A DNA stretch of 64,000 bases from Bradyrhizobium yuanmingense (GTDB lineage Bacteria > Pseudomonadota > Alphaproteobacteria > Rhizobiales > Xanthobacteraceae): positions 96,755 to 160,754 of the forward strand of contig NZ_JARFML010000018.1 of NCBI RefSeq assembly GCF_029167105.1. The letters are read 5' to 3'. A program made the translations under genes and the position numbers. Shown piece by piece: positions 49,511 through 57,895 of the stretch. The notes under the pieces were generated by a model. That model was not told the DNA's origin. It did not search any database and was given only the letters and a program-made list of their open reading frames with translations. The first letter of the stretch is position 1. Each line of letters starts with the position of its first letter.

Positions 49511-49555
49511 CTCTTAATCAGCGGGTCCCAGGTTCGAGCCCTGGTGCGCCCACCA
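49511..49555 (+). other. tRNA-Lys(CTT) 3' fragment: probable island attachment site (attR)
   Basis: From the anticodon loop CTCTTAA to the CCA end, 45 nt are intact: anticodon CTT, variable loop, perfect T-arm CCAGG-TTCGAGC-CCTGG, and acceptor strand TGCGCCCACCA. The 5' half (acceptor strand, D-arm, anticodon 5' stem) is absent. Such partial copies mark the far end of an element integrated into the 3' half of a tRNA gene. The disrupted integrase gene is adjacent. Confidence 0.85.
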
Positions 49556-50915
49556 CCCTTAAGAAACTGGCCCGCAAGGGCTTTTTTAAATTCTTCGATA
49601 GAGCAAAGCGCGTCTGGTGCGACGTTTTTTGTTGGAGTGGACACGGCCGGTTTGCTATTCGGCGTTTCCCTAGTTTCTATATCTTCACCCATTCGATACT
49701 GCGCGCAGATCCGATGGGACAAGTCGGTCACGTGCTTGTCGTACAATAGGAAATTGGAGCGGGCAAAACGGACGGTGTGTTCTGTCCGTCGCAGCAAGAT
49801 ACCGCTTGCTGCAGAAAGAACCAGAAGCAGAATGTTCCGGATCTGGGCCACCGAAGCGCAATGCGCAGTTCGATGCGGTGCAGCGATCGTTCGCGGAGTC
49901 ATGCGCAAAGATCCGTTATGCACGCACGATCTAGCCGGCTTAACCTCTTCGCGTCAGCCGCGCTTTCGCTGAGAGGGTGACTTAAATTCCACGACCTCGT
50001 GCTTGTCGCACGGATCAGGTGGCTGATTTTTCTTCCACGATCTGCTCGAACTCGAGAGCCTCGAAGGCGAGCTCATCCGCCAAGCGCTTGAACATCACCA
50101 ATGACGAATCGGCCGGCGGTTACCGTGAATTCTAGCCTGTTCCCAGAGGTGCTGAAGTCGGTTCAAATCGCCAATATCAGCTTGCTGGGCCAGTACGATC
50201 CCGCGGGCTTCCGGACTGAGGCAGACAAGAACATGGGAACGCTTGTCAGCTACCACGGGGATCTCGTCTGACGCATTGCGAGGAGATGGCTAAGGGTGCC
50301 GACTGCAAAGTCGGTACCTGGCTCGCCTGGACATTCGGATGCGCTACGCCGGACACGACGATGGGACTGGCTGCATTCGCCAACGCCTTGCCGACTGCGC
50401 TGATGCATCCCGCCGCTTCAGAAGAGCTGACATCTTTCGTTCGGCTTGAGCGAATCCGGCTCGAGTTGCGATTGACTGCAGTTCATCGAGCCTCTGCTTG
50501 CAAACGGCGCAGATATTGAAGCGCGAACACGAACTGATGATTGCGGCAGTGTAAGTAACCAAATCGTGGGGCTACAAGGCAGCGTGCGATCGGAATCTTC
50601 GAACGGATCACCTCACCCGTCGTAACAGGTGTGTTGCGTCGCGGCTTTCGCACGTCGCGAAATTTGCTCGAGGCGCGCCGGCCTGGGCGCAGCATCCGCT
50701 CGATCATATCGCCTTCACATGATTGTCGATTAATCTTATTATAACGTCGCTCATCCGTAATAATCCGGTGGTTATTTAGCGACTCTCAGCCAGCGCTCGC
50801 CCGGGGATTCGGTCATTAGGTCATCTATGGCCTTTGATTCACAATGCTTTTGTCGATTCTGGGATTGTCTTGACGGCTCGTTTCGCGGTGGGTTAATTCG
50901 AAATAGGCATTATAT
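49556..50915. other. Region without a confident gene
   Basis: About 1.36 kb between the attachment site and the Tad locus. Several short frames exist: 50101-50271 plus, 56 codons beginning MTNRPAVTVN; 50286-50519 plus; 50483-50707 minus. None has a recognisable domain, consistent ribosome binding site or neighbour logic. They may be decayed genes from the chromosomal side of the island junction. AT content rises after 50700. Confidence 0.45.
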
Positions 50916-50945
50916 ATTAAATGTTGACGATAATAGACATTTAAT
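50916..50945. promoter_or_regulatory. Inverted repeat upstream of the Tad operon
   Basis: ATTAAATGT (50916-50924) and its exact complement ACATTTAAT (50937-50945) are separated by 12 bp, in AT-rich DNA about 95 bp before the flp start. It may be a regulator binding site or a leader hairpin. No regulator gene is adjacent. Confidence 0.5.
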
Positions 50946-51040
50946 GAATAGTTTGTCGCTGGCGGGGCTGGAGATAAATCCGCAGCCGCTGAAATTGCCA
51001 AGGTGTCTGAAAATCCATCCTGAAAGAAGGGATTCCTCCT

Positions 51041-51250
51041 ATGTTGCATCATTTCATCGAGACCAAGGAAGCGTTGAAGCGTCTGCGGACGGACCAGGAC
51101 GGCGTGGTGTCATTCGAGTACATCATCGTCGCGGTTTGCATCATCGGCGCAGTGTCGGCTGTGTTCGGCGTTGGTGCCGGCGGTGCGATCGGAACCGCGC
51201 TGACAGGCGGGATCACCGCGATCACCACCGCTTTTACTGCGGCGGTCTGA
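51041..51250 (+). CDS. flp: Flp/Fap-type pilin (type IVb)
   Basis: 69 residues. Basic leader ending in Gly (KRLRTDQDG), then VVSFEYIIVAVCIIGAVSAV, with Glu at +5 and Tyr at +6 after the predicted cleavage site. This is the defining Flp motif recognised by the CpaA/TadV prepilin peptidase. The remainder is a hydrophobic helix and a Gly/Ala/Thr tail (GGITAITTAFTAAV). It is the structural subunit of the Tad adhesion pilus and the first gene of the locus. The leader upstream contains a 9-bp inverted repeat, and Flp is usually the most highly expressed gene of such operons. Confidence 0.93.
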   Translation: MLHHFIETKEALKRLRTDQDGVVSFEYIIVAVCIIGAVSAVFGVGAGGAIGTALTGGITAITTAFTAAV

Positions 51251-51353
51251 TACGGCCGTCCGGCCAGAGGGGGGCATCGGAATGTGTCCCCCTCCGAATG
51301 TTATTCTCTCCATTCTTATTCTTGCTGTGCCTTCCCACCACCCTGAGGCATGC

Positions 51354-51860
51354 ATGAGCTGGGTTTGTTCCATCGTCTCGATACTGGAAATCTCGTTGTT
51401 GCTGTATGTCGCAACGCTCGACGTCGCGACCCGCACGATCCGAAATGACGTCTGTCTCTTGCTGGCGCTGCTCGGGATCGCCCGTCAGCTTGCCAGCCCA
51501 ATGCAACTTGCCGAATCCCTCATCGCCGCGACGATCCTGTTCCTGCTGCTGCTCGCGCTCTACCAGCGTGGCGGGATTGGCGGGGGCGACGTCAAGTTAC
51601 TGGTAGCTTTGGCCATTGGCCTGCCGCCGACGGGCTTGATTGAGTTGCTGACGGTAACCACGCTGGCCGGGGGCGTTCTTGCCCTGGTGCATCTGGTGAT
51701 GCGCGTCCTGCCATATCCGAGGTTGGCGCCGGTCGGATCGTCGCTCGCACGCCGCGTCTACGCGATCGAGCGCTGGCGCCACGTGCGACACGCGCCCCTG
51801 CCTTATGGGGTGGCCATAGCGTGCGGTGGCATCTGGACCATCTCGAGCAGAGGATTTTGA
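51354..51860 (+). CDS. cpaA: Prepilin peptidase, CpaA/TadV (A24 family)
   Basis: 168 residues from the ATG at 51354 with GAGG upstream; the frame is open to 51282. A multi-spanning inner-membrane aspartyl protease of the short A24 type, without the methyltransferase domain. The two catalytic aspartates are seen in YVATLDVATRTIRNDVCLL and in GGIGGGDVKLLVALAIGLPP, the conserved GxGD motif. It removes leaders from Flp and from the TadE-like pseudopilins encoded downstream (GAVAFE, GMASFE). It lies between flp and cpaB, the normal position in Caulobacter-type cpa loci. Confidence 0.92.
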   Translation: MSWVCSIVSILEISLLLYVATLDVATRTIRNDVCLLLALLGIARQLASPMQLAESLIAATILFLLLLALYQRGGIGGGDVKLLVALAIGLPPTGLIELLTVTTLAGGVLALVHLVMRVLPYPRLAPVGSSLARRVYAIERWRHVRHAPLPYGVAIACGGIWTISSRGF

Positions 51861-51861
51861 C

Positions 51862-52830
51862 ATGTCATCCACGTTGCGCCTCTCGATCATCCTGGTGCTC
51901 TTGCTCGCAACCACCGCATTCGGGCTGATCGCCTACAACATGAACCTGCCGAAACAGGTTCCTGTAACCGTTACGGCGCAAGGGCCGGCGCCTGCTTCGA
52001 CTGTCGGGTATTTTGTCGCGGCACGTCCACTGTCGAAAGGTACATTGGCCCGCGAAGACGATTTCGCCGTGCGCTCGGTGTCGCCTGAACGCCTCCCTGC
52101 AGGAGCGATCCTGGAAACACCGGACTCGAAGGCCGGACTTCCCGGCTCTCTGGTTCGCAAGTTCGTCGACGCTGGCAGTCCCATCACCTTGCAGGACGTA
52201 TTGCGACCTCGGGATCGTGGCTTCCTGGCCAGCGTCCTGGCACCGGATAGCCGTGCAATCAGCATCAAGGTGGACGAGGAGTCTGGCGTGTCGGGGCTGA
52301 TCAGGCCAGGTGATCATGTTGATGTCTTGTTGACCCAGGTGTTCGAGAAGGCAGATCCCGCGCGCCGGGCCCTGAGCGAGACCGTTCTAGGAAACGTTCG
52401 AGTCATCGCGATTGACCAGGAAATCATGCAGGGTGGCCGAACTGTAAGCTCGGTAGCCGGCTCGGTGGCCGGCAAGCAAGCGCAGACTGTATCGTTGGAG
52501 CTTGCCCCGGACCAGGTCAAGAAGATCACGGTCGCAAGGCAGCTCGGAACGCTTTCCCTGGCGGTGCGGGCCGCAGTCGAGCAGTGGGATACGGCGGACA
52601 CCGGCGCGATGTCCAGCTGCGATGTGTCGCCGGAAATCGCCCGCCAAAATGCGATTGCCGGCCGGACTGCAGCGGTCGTTGTTCATTCCGGTGGTCAGAT
52701 AAAGCAATACTCCGTCAGGAAACAGGAATCTGCCGACGGCGACGTTCCGATCAACTGCGACGGGTCGGAAGTGTCCCGCCGCGGAGCGACGATGGTGGTT
52801 CAGGCAGGCAAGTTGCTGGAGAAACGTTGA
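51862..52830 (+). CDS. cpaB: Flp pilus assembly protein CpaB/RcpC
   Basis: 322 residues from the ATG at 51862, directly after the cpaA stop. Single N-terminal transmembrane helix (LSIILVLLLATTAFGLIAY), then an SAF-like module (VGYFVAARPLSKGTLAREDD, ERLPAGAILETPD) and the RcpC domain (SRAISIKVDEESGVSGLIRP, GDHVDVLLTQV). CpaB is anchored in the inner membrane with its domain in the periplasm and supports the secretin and pilus passage. A later region (MSSCDVSPE, INCDGSEVS) contains two cysteines that may form a disulfide. One-base overlap with cpaE. Confidence 0.92.
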   Translation: MSSTLRLSIILVLLLATTAFGLIAYNMNLPKQVPVTVTAQGPAPASTVGYFVAARPLSKGTLAREDDFAVRSVSPERLPAGAILETPDSKAGLPGSLVRKFVDAGSPITLQDVLRPRDRGFLASVLAPDSRAISIKVDEESGVSGLIRPGDHVDVLLTQVFEKADPARRALSETVLGNVRVIAIDQEIMQGGRTVSSVAGSVAGKQAQTVSLELAPDQVKKITVARQLGTLSLAVRAAVEQWDTADTGAMSSCDVSPEIARQNAIAGRTAAVVVHSGGQIKQYSVRKQESADGDVPINCDGSEVSRRGATMVVQAGKLLEKR

Positions 52831-54032
52831 TGAGCGTTAACATAGCGGCCCTCAGTACGCCTGAAGAAGCGACGTCTGTTGTCGCCCGCAATCGAATCGT
52901 CTGCTTCGTCAATGACGAATTGAGTGCCGCGGCTCTGCGCAAGGGCCTTGAAGGCAGCAACATTTCGATCAAGCGGGGCACGATCCGCAATGCCATACGG
53001 ATGCTCGAAACGGACACCGAACTATTCGCCCTGGTGACGGACATCAGTGGTATCGATGGTCCATTTGCCGAACTGGAGCGGCTGGCCGGCGTCTGTCCGC
53101 CCGATGTCCGGGTGGCTCTGATCGGTGAAAGCAGGGAGATCACCTTCTATCGCGCGCTTATGGAGCTCGGCTTGACCGAGTACCTGCCGAGACCGATCAC
53201 GCGGGACATGGTGCTGGACCAGCTGCGCCCAAAGCTGCTGGGCGATCGTGCGCCGGCGGCAACCGACCGAGGCGGGCATGTGATCTCGATCTGCGGCGCG
53301 CAGGGCGGTGCCGGCGCAACGAGCATCGCCATCAATCTCGCGCTGCAACTGGCGGAGACCACCAAGGCCAAGGTCGCGCTGCTCGATCTTCATCTTCAAG
53401 GCGGCGAAACAGCCGTGATGCTGGGTGTTCAGCCCGGACCGGGCCTGCGCATCGCCCTGGAGAACCCGATGCGGGCGGACACGTTGTTCCTCGAGCGCGC
53501 CGCAATTGCAGTCAACGAGCGGGTTAGCCTGATTTCCGCCGATGAGGAGCTGGACGCTCAGCTCGACATCACCGAAGCGGGCGTGAGGCACGTCCTTGGC
53601 CTGCTCCGCCAACGATTCAACTACATCGTGGTCGATGTCCCGGTCCCGTTTCCGTCATCCATCCATCCGGTGATCTCTCTTTCCCGGCACGTGCTGGTGC
53701 TGCTGGAGGCGGAGGTGACCGGACTTCGCAATGCCCACGCACTACGGACCGCCGTCACCAACATTGCCGGCAGGGATCGGGTCTTCACCTTGCTGAACCG
53801 TGCCAATCGCCCGGGCGGCCTTCCCAGGGCCGCGGTGGTCAAGGCGTTGGGGACAGAGCCTGACATGGTCGTACCCGATCTCGGGAAGGGCATGACCCAG
53901 GCGGTCAATCTCGGAATTCCCGCGCTGAAGCACGTATCTGCACTGCGACGCCATCTCGCGCCGATCGTACGGGAGATCACGGGGCTCGGCGCCGAGCAGA
54001 AGGGACGGCTGAGGAGGCTGCTGGGGCTATGA
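52830..54032 (+). CDS. cpaE: Tad pilus localisation ATPase-like protein CpaE/TadZ
   Basis: 400 residues from the ATG at 52830 (TGATG junction with cpaB). Residues about 20-130 form a receiver-like domain (RIVCFVNDELSAAALRKGLE; VRVALIGES). From about 150 a MinD/ParA-like domain follows: HVISICGAQGGAGATSIAIN, VALLDLHLQGG, NYIVVDVPVPF. The deviant Walker A reads GAQGGAGATS where active family members have KGGVGKT, so both lysines are missing and ATP hydrolysis is doubtful, as in several TadZ proteins. CpaE/TadZ positions the pilus machine at the pole and recruits the CpaF ATPase. The gene overlaps cpaF by 4 bp. Confidence 0.9.
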   Translation: MSVNIAALSTPEEATSVVARNRIVCFVNDELSAAALRKGLEGSNISIKRGTIRNAIRMLETDTELFALVTDISGIDGPFAELERLAGVCPPDVRVALIGESREITFYRALMELGLTEYLPRPITRDMVLDQLRPKLLGDRAPAATDRGGHVISICGAQGGAGATSIAINLALQLAETTKAKVALLDLHLQGGETAVMLGVQPGPGLRIALENPMRADTLFLERAAIAVNERVSLISADEELDAQLDITEAGVRHVLGLLRQRFNYIVVDVPVPFPSSIHPVISLSRHVLVLLEAEVTGLRNAHALRTAVTNIAGRDRVFTLLNRANRPGGLPRAAVVKALGTEPDMVVPDLGKGMTQAVNLGIPALKHVSALRRHLAPIVREITGLGAEQKGRLRRLLGL

Positions 54033-55405
54033 GAAAGTTTGGTAGGCGCGACGAGGAAACGCCGGTTCGCTTGCCTGCATCGACGCCGAGCTTGGCTGCA
54101 ACGACGCCAAGCGTGCCTGCATCAAGACGCGACGAGGCTTCGATTGACCGGCCGGTGATGCCAGCTTCACTGCGCGAACGCGTCATCGAGCAGATTGAGC
54201 CATCGGTGGCCGCAACTGTTTCGCGTGACGTCCTTCGGCGCCAGATCGAGGAAATCATCCATGGCATCGCCAATGAGGAACGGCTCGAACTGTCGGGTCG
54301 CGAGCAGCTTCAACTGGCGGACGAGATTGCCGACGACATGACCGGCTATGGGCCGCTGCGTCCGCTTCTGCTCGATCAATCGATCAACGACATCATGATC
54401 AACGGGCCGAGTAACGTTTATGTCGAACGAGCCGGCAAGCTGGAGCGGATCGCGGTGCGCTTCCGCGACAATGATCACATCGCATCGGTGGCCCAGAAAA
54501 TTGCCGCGCAAGTTGGACGGCGCATCGACGAATCCAGTCCGATGGTGGATTGCCGCTTGACCGACGGCAGCCGCGTCAACATCATCTTCCCGCCGCTGGC
54601 GATCCACAGCCCCTGCATCTCGATTCGAAAATTTCCGAGCCGCCGCCTGGATATCGCCGCACTGATCGAAAACGGCTCGATGACGGCAGCCGTCGGACAA
54701 TTGCTGGAGATTGCCGCCCGGTGTCGGCTCAATGTCCTGGTCTCCGGCGGCACCGGGTCCGGCAAGACGACGCTGCTCAATGCCATGAGCCAGTTCATCG
54801 ATCACAGCGAACGCGTCGTCACCATCGAGGATGCGGCGGAGTTGCAGCTCCAGCAGCCGCACGTGATCAGCCTGGAGACCCGGCCTCCCAGCCTTGAAGG
54901 CACGGGGCAGGTGACACAGCGCGATCTCTTGTGGAATGCGCTGCGCATGCGTCCTGACCGGATCGTCGTGGGCGAGGTGCGCGGCGCTGAAGCGTTTGAC
55001 ATGCTGCAGGCGATGAACACAGGCCATGATGGTTCGATCTCCACGGTCCATGCCAATAGCGCCCGCGATGCCCTGACCCGCATCGAGAACATGGTGCAGA
55101 TGGGGCAGGTGAATCTGCCGTCGCGAGCCATTCGAACTCAGATCGTCGCTGCGCTGGATCTCATCGTGCAAGTCGAACGCATGCGCGATGGGCAACGTCG
55201 CATTATCCAGATCAGCGAGGTGATGGGGCTGGAATCGGATGTGATCACCACCAATGACATCGCAACTTTCGAATACCAGGAGGAGGACGAGCACGGGCGG
55301 ATCTCGGGCACTTACCGGGCCACCCTTGCAGTCCCGAAATTCAAGAGCCGTCTCGTCTATTTCGGGCTCGATCGCGCCTGGGCCGAGGCAGTGAGGCAGA
55401 TATGA
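54029..55405 (+). CDS. cpaF: Tad pilus secretion ATPase CpaF/TadA
   Basis: 458 residues. A type II/IV secretion hexameric ATPase: N-terminal coupling domain (DDMTGYGPLRPLLLDQSIND), then IRKFPSRRLDIAALIENGSM, Walker A LVSGGTGSGKTTLLNAM, Asp-box TIEDAAELQLQQPHV, Walker B RIVVGEVRGAEAFDML, His-box GHDGSISTVHANSARDA. All catalytic blocks are intact, so this is the energy source for pilus extension (and retraction in bifunctional relatives). A low-complexity Pro/Ser/Ala/Thr stretch of 45 residues precedes the domain. Overlaps with cpaE and tadB by 4 bp each, so translation is coupled. Confidence 0.95.
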   Translation: MRKFGRRDEETPVRLPASTPSLAATTPSVPASRRDEASIDRPVMPASLRERVIEQIEPSVAATVSRDVLRRQIEEIIHGIANEERLELSGREQLQLADEIADDMTGYGPLRPLLLDQSINDIMINGPSNVYVERAGKLERIAVRFRDNDHIASVAQKIAAQVGRRIDESSPMVDCRLTDGSRVNIIFPPLAIHSPCISIRKFPSRRLDIAALIENGSMTAAVGQLLEIAARCRLNVLVSGGTGSGKTTLLNAMSQFIDHSERVVTIEDAAELQLQQPHVISLETRPPSLEGTGQVTQRDLLWNALRMRPDRIVVGEVRGAEAFDMLQAMNTGHDGSISTVHANSARDALTRIENMVQMGQVNLPSRAIRTQIVAALDLIVQVERMRDGQRRIIQISEVMGLESDVITTNDIATFEYQEEDEHGRISGTYRATLAVPKFKSRLVYFGLDRAWAEAVRQI

Positions 55406-56334
55406 TACCTGAGGCCGTGATCGTCGCTGTTCTGGTGCTTGCGATGTGCGCAGCCGTCGGCTCGTTGTGGCTCGACGGCCGGGAGCGACGCATGGACCGC
55501 CGGCTGGCGGTCGCTCTACCGGCCTCCCATCCGGCCAGCCTGCCATCCATTCGCCGGGCGGAGACCGGCTCCCGATATATGCTTCTTCACCGTTTGGCCA
55601 ATTACAGGCCCGAGATGGTTCACGCCTGGCATCCGGCGTATGTGCTGCTTGCTGCCGCTATCGCCGTAGCAGCGATCTTCTACGCTAATCGCCTGTTGGG
55701 ATTTTCCGTTTTCTACGTGTCTGTCGCGGCTGCGGTTGCCGCCGTGGTAGTCGTGCGAGGTCTGTTTGGCTGGCAGCAACGTCGCTTCGCCAGTCAACTT
55801 TTCCGGCAGCTGCCTGACGCCATTCAGCTGGTGACGAGTACGGTTCGATCGGGTCTGCCTGTGCACGAAGCATTTCGCACCATCGCGCGCGAAATGCCGC
55901 AACCGACGTCGGGACAATTTGCAATCGTATGCAGCGAAATGAATCTGGGAAGACCTCCGGAGGAAGCCGTCGAAGGCGTCTATCGGCGAACGCAAGTGGC
56001 AGAGTATGCGATGTTTGCGGTGACACTTGCGGTTCAATTGAAGTCCGGCGGCAGCTTGGCCGAGACCTTGCAGACGCTGGGCGACACGGTGAGCCAGCGT
56101 GTTGCGCTCGCTGCTCGCGCCAAGGCGCTCGCGGGAGAAGTGATCTTCTCCTCGCGAGCACTCACGATCTCGCCCCTGATTGCCGGAGCATTGCTATACG
56201 CGGCCAATCCGCAGAACGTCGATTTGCTGTTCACTGACCCGACCGGAAACAAGCTTCTGGCTTACGCGGTAGCCTCGGTGCTCATCGGGCATCTGGTGAT
56301 AAGTTGGATGGTCAGGCGGGAAACGGAACTATGA
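55402..56334 (+). CDS. tadB: Tad pilus inner-membrane platform protein TadB
   Basis: 310 residues. GspF-type fold. N-terminal helix VIVAVLVLAMCAAVGSLWL, two further helices around YVLLAAAIAVAAIFYANRLL and FSVFYVSVAAAVAAVVVVRG, then the T2SSF cytoplasmic domain (LFRQLPDAIQLVTSTVRSGL, REMPQPTSGQFAIVCSEMNL) and two C-terminal helices (SPLIAGALLYA; AYAVASVLIGHLVISW). Together with TadC it forms the inner-membrane platform that the CpaF ATPase turns. Overlaps with cpaF and tadC by 4 bp each. Confidence 0.93.
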   Translation: MIPEAVIVAVLVLAMCAAVGSLWLDGRERRMDRRLAVALPASHPASLPSIRRAETGSRYMLLHRLANYRPEMVHAWHPAYVLLAAAIAVAAIFYANRLLGFSVFYVSVAAAVAAVVVVRGLFGWQQRRFASQLFRQLPDAIQLVTSTVRSGLPVHEAFRTIAREMPQPTSGQFAIVCSEMNLGRPPEEAVEGVYRRTQVAEYAMFAVTLAVQLKSGGSLAETLQTLGDTVSQRVALAARAKALAGEVIFSSRALTISPLIAGALLYAANPQNVDLLFTDPTGNKLLAYAVASVLIGHLVISWMVRRETEL

Positions 56335-57239
56335 CTTTTGGTCTCGGGCTGGCGGCCCTCGCAGTCGTAGCTGGAACGGCGGCCTTCATGTTGATCATCC
56401 GCGAACTACACGTCCGTGCATTGGACACGCGGGTCTCAAACGCCGTGATGGGTATCCCTTACCGGTCTGCCCCCTTCAAAGACCTGACCGGTTGGTTTTC
56501 ATGGCTGGGCATGCGCTATCGGCGCTTCTACGCCGAGGAGAATCTGGAGGAGCTACGAACGGTCCTCCACTCATCTGGATTCAATCATCATAGAACCTTG
56601 CCGATCTGGATCGGCATCAAGATCGTCAGCATGTTCGCGCTGCCTGTCATTGCGCTGCTTCTGGCGCAACTTTCGGGAAGGAGACCTGCCGACGTGCTGG
56701 TCTTCACGCTGATGGGTGTGGTGATCGGAATCTTGGGTCCGCGATTGGCTCTGTCGGTGATGAAGCGGCGCTTTGATGCTGCCATTCGGCTGGGCACGCC
56801 GGATATGATCGATTTGCTGATCGTGTGCAGCGAGGCGGGAATGGGCCTGGAAAGCGGGTTGGGGCGTGTCGCCGAAGAAATGAAGTCGACCAATCCTGCC
56901 ATGGCCTGGGTGCTGCACCGTCTCCTTGATGATCTCCGGATACTGCCAAGTCGCGTCGAAGCATTCGAGAATTTGGCGGTCACTTCGGATGGTCTTCGCC
57001 GGTTCGGCACGATGATCAGCCAGAGCTTGCAGTACGGAACGCCGTTGGGCCAGGCGCTGCGCAGTATTGCACTCGACCTGCGGCGGGAACGCATCACCAA
57101 GCTGGAAGAAAGGGCGCACAAGTTGGGCGCCAAGCTGACCATTCCGATGGTGCTGTTCCTGCTCCCAGCCATGTTCGTCATCATGGGGGGAAGTCCCGTT
57201 CTTCACCTCGTGCGTTCGTTCGCCAGCTTCGGAAAGTAG
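56331..57239 (+). CDS. tadC: Tad pilus inner-membrane platform protein TadC
   Basis: 302 residues from the ATG at 56331, in an ATGA overlap with tadB; the frame is open upstream. Same T2SSF architecture as TadB: two N-terminal membrane segments (LGLAALAVVAGTAAFMLIIR; IGIKIVSMFALPVIALLLAQ), the cytoplasmic domain with DMIDLLIVCSEAGMGLESGL and ILPSRVEAFENLAVTSD, and a C-terminal pair ending LTIPMVLFLLPAMFVIMGGS. TadB and TadC are expected to form a heteromeric platform in the inner membrane. Stop and next ATG are 2 bp apart. Confidence 0.93.
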   Translation: MTFGLGLAALAVVAGTAAFMLIIRELHVRALDTRVSNAVMGIPYRSAPFKDLTGWFSWLGMRYRRFYAEENLEELRTVLHSSGFNHHRTLPIWIGIKIVSMFALPVIALLLAQLSGRRPADVLVFTLMGVVIGILGPRLALSVMKRRFDAAIRLGTPDMIDLLIVCSEAGMGLESGLGRVAEEMKSTNPAMAWVLHRLLDDLRILPSRVEAFENLAVTSDGLRRFGTMISQSLQYGTPLGQALRSIALDLRRERITKLEERAHKLGAKLTIPMVLFLLPAMFVIMGGSPVLHLVRSFASFGK

Positions 57240-57241
57240 CC

Positions 57242-57889
57242 ATGAGCACAATTGCCCTCTCCAAGAGCGGATCTTACGACCGGATCATGCGGCTGCTTGG
57301 CAGCTTGTGGTTCTTGTTGCTGGCTCTTTGCGTCGCCGTCAGGATTGGGGCGTCGCTGCACGATCCATGGCCCTCGCTCTTGTCGAGCTTTTGCCTCGGC
57401 ATCTTCTACATGCTCCTGGCGCTGTTGATCATGACGCGCTCACCGGCAAAGGCGCATGCCGATGGCCTGCTTCCAAGAATAGCTGCCTTCGTCGGCAGCT
57501 ATCTGCCATGGACGATCAGCTTTCTCGGTAAGACCGACGACACGCTGCCCAACCTGGCATCGACGGCTTGCGTGCTGGTCGGCACGATCATGATGCTTGT
57601 CACCATCCGACATCTGGGGCGGTCGTTCAGCCTGGTGCCGCAGGCGCGCACGGTGGTCCAGACCGGTCCGTATCGATGGATCAAGCACCCGCTCTATGTC
57701 GCAGAAGAAATCGTGGTGCTGGGCGTCGTGCTGCAATACCTGACACCGGTTACGGTGATCGTCCTGGTCCTGCATATCGGCATTCAGATCTGCCGAATCC
57801 TTTACGAGGAAGACCTGCTTCGGCGCAATTGCCCTGAATATTCGAGTTACGAAGCATCACGTTGGCGAGTGATTCCTTACGTTTGGTGA
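57242..57889 (+). CDS. Integral-membrane methyltransferase, ICMT/PEMT-like family
   Basis: 215 residues with about five membrane segments (for example LLGSLWFLLLALCVAVRIGA, LGIFYMLLALLIM, VIVLVLHIGIQICRILY). The C-terminal signature FSLVPQARTVVQTGPYRWIK, then HPLYVAEE, and EEDLLRRNCPEYSSYEA is the SAM-binding pattern shared by isoprenylcysteine carboxyl methyltransferases and phosphatidylethanolamine methyltransferases. It is not part of the standard Tad set but lies between tadC and tadE with gaps of only 2 and 6 bp, so it is co-transcribed. Possible roles: methylation of a pilin or a lipid needed for pilus assembly, which is inference only. The substrate is unknown. Confidence 0.88.
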   Translation: MSTIALSKSGSYDRIMRLLGSLWFLLLALCVAVRIGASLHDPWPSLLSSFCLGIFYMLLALLIMTRSPAKAHADGLLPRIAAFVGSYLPWTISFLGKTDDTLPNLASTACVLVGTIMMLVTIRHLGRSFSLVPQARTVVQTGPYRWIKHPLYVAEEIVVLGVVLQYLTPVTVIVLVLHIGIQICRILYEEDLLRRNCPEYSSYEASRWRVIPYVW

Positions 57890-57895
57890 GCGGCT

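Noticed and set aside
49480..49923. 147-codon minus-strand frame with a TRARTWDPLIKSS-like C-terminus
   Set aside because: That text is the classic antisense translation of a tRNA 3' end (here tRNA-Lys), so the frame is an artefact of the attachment site.
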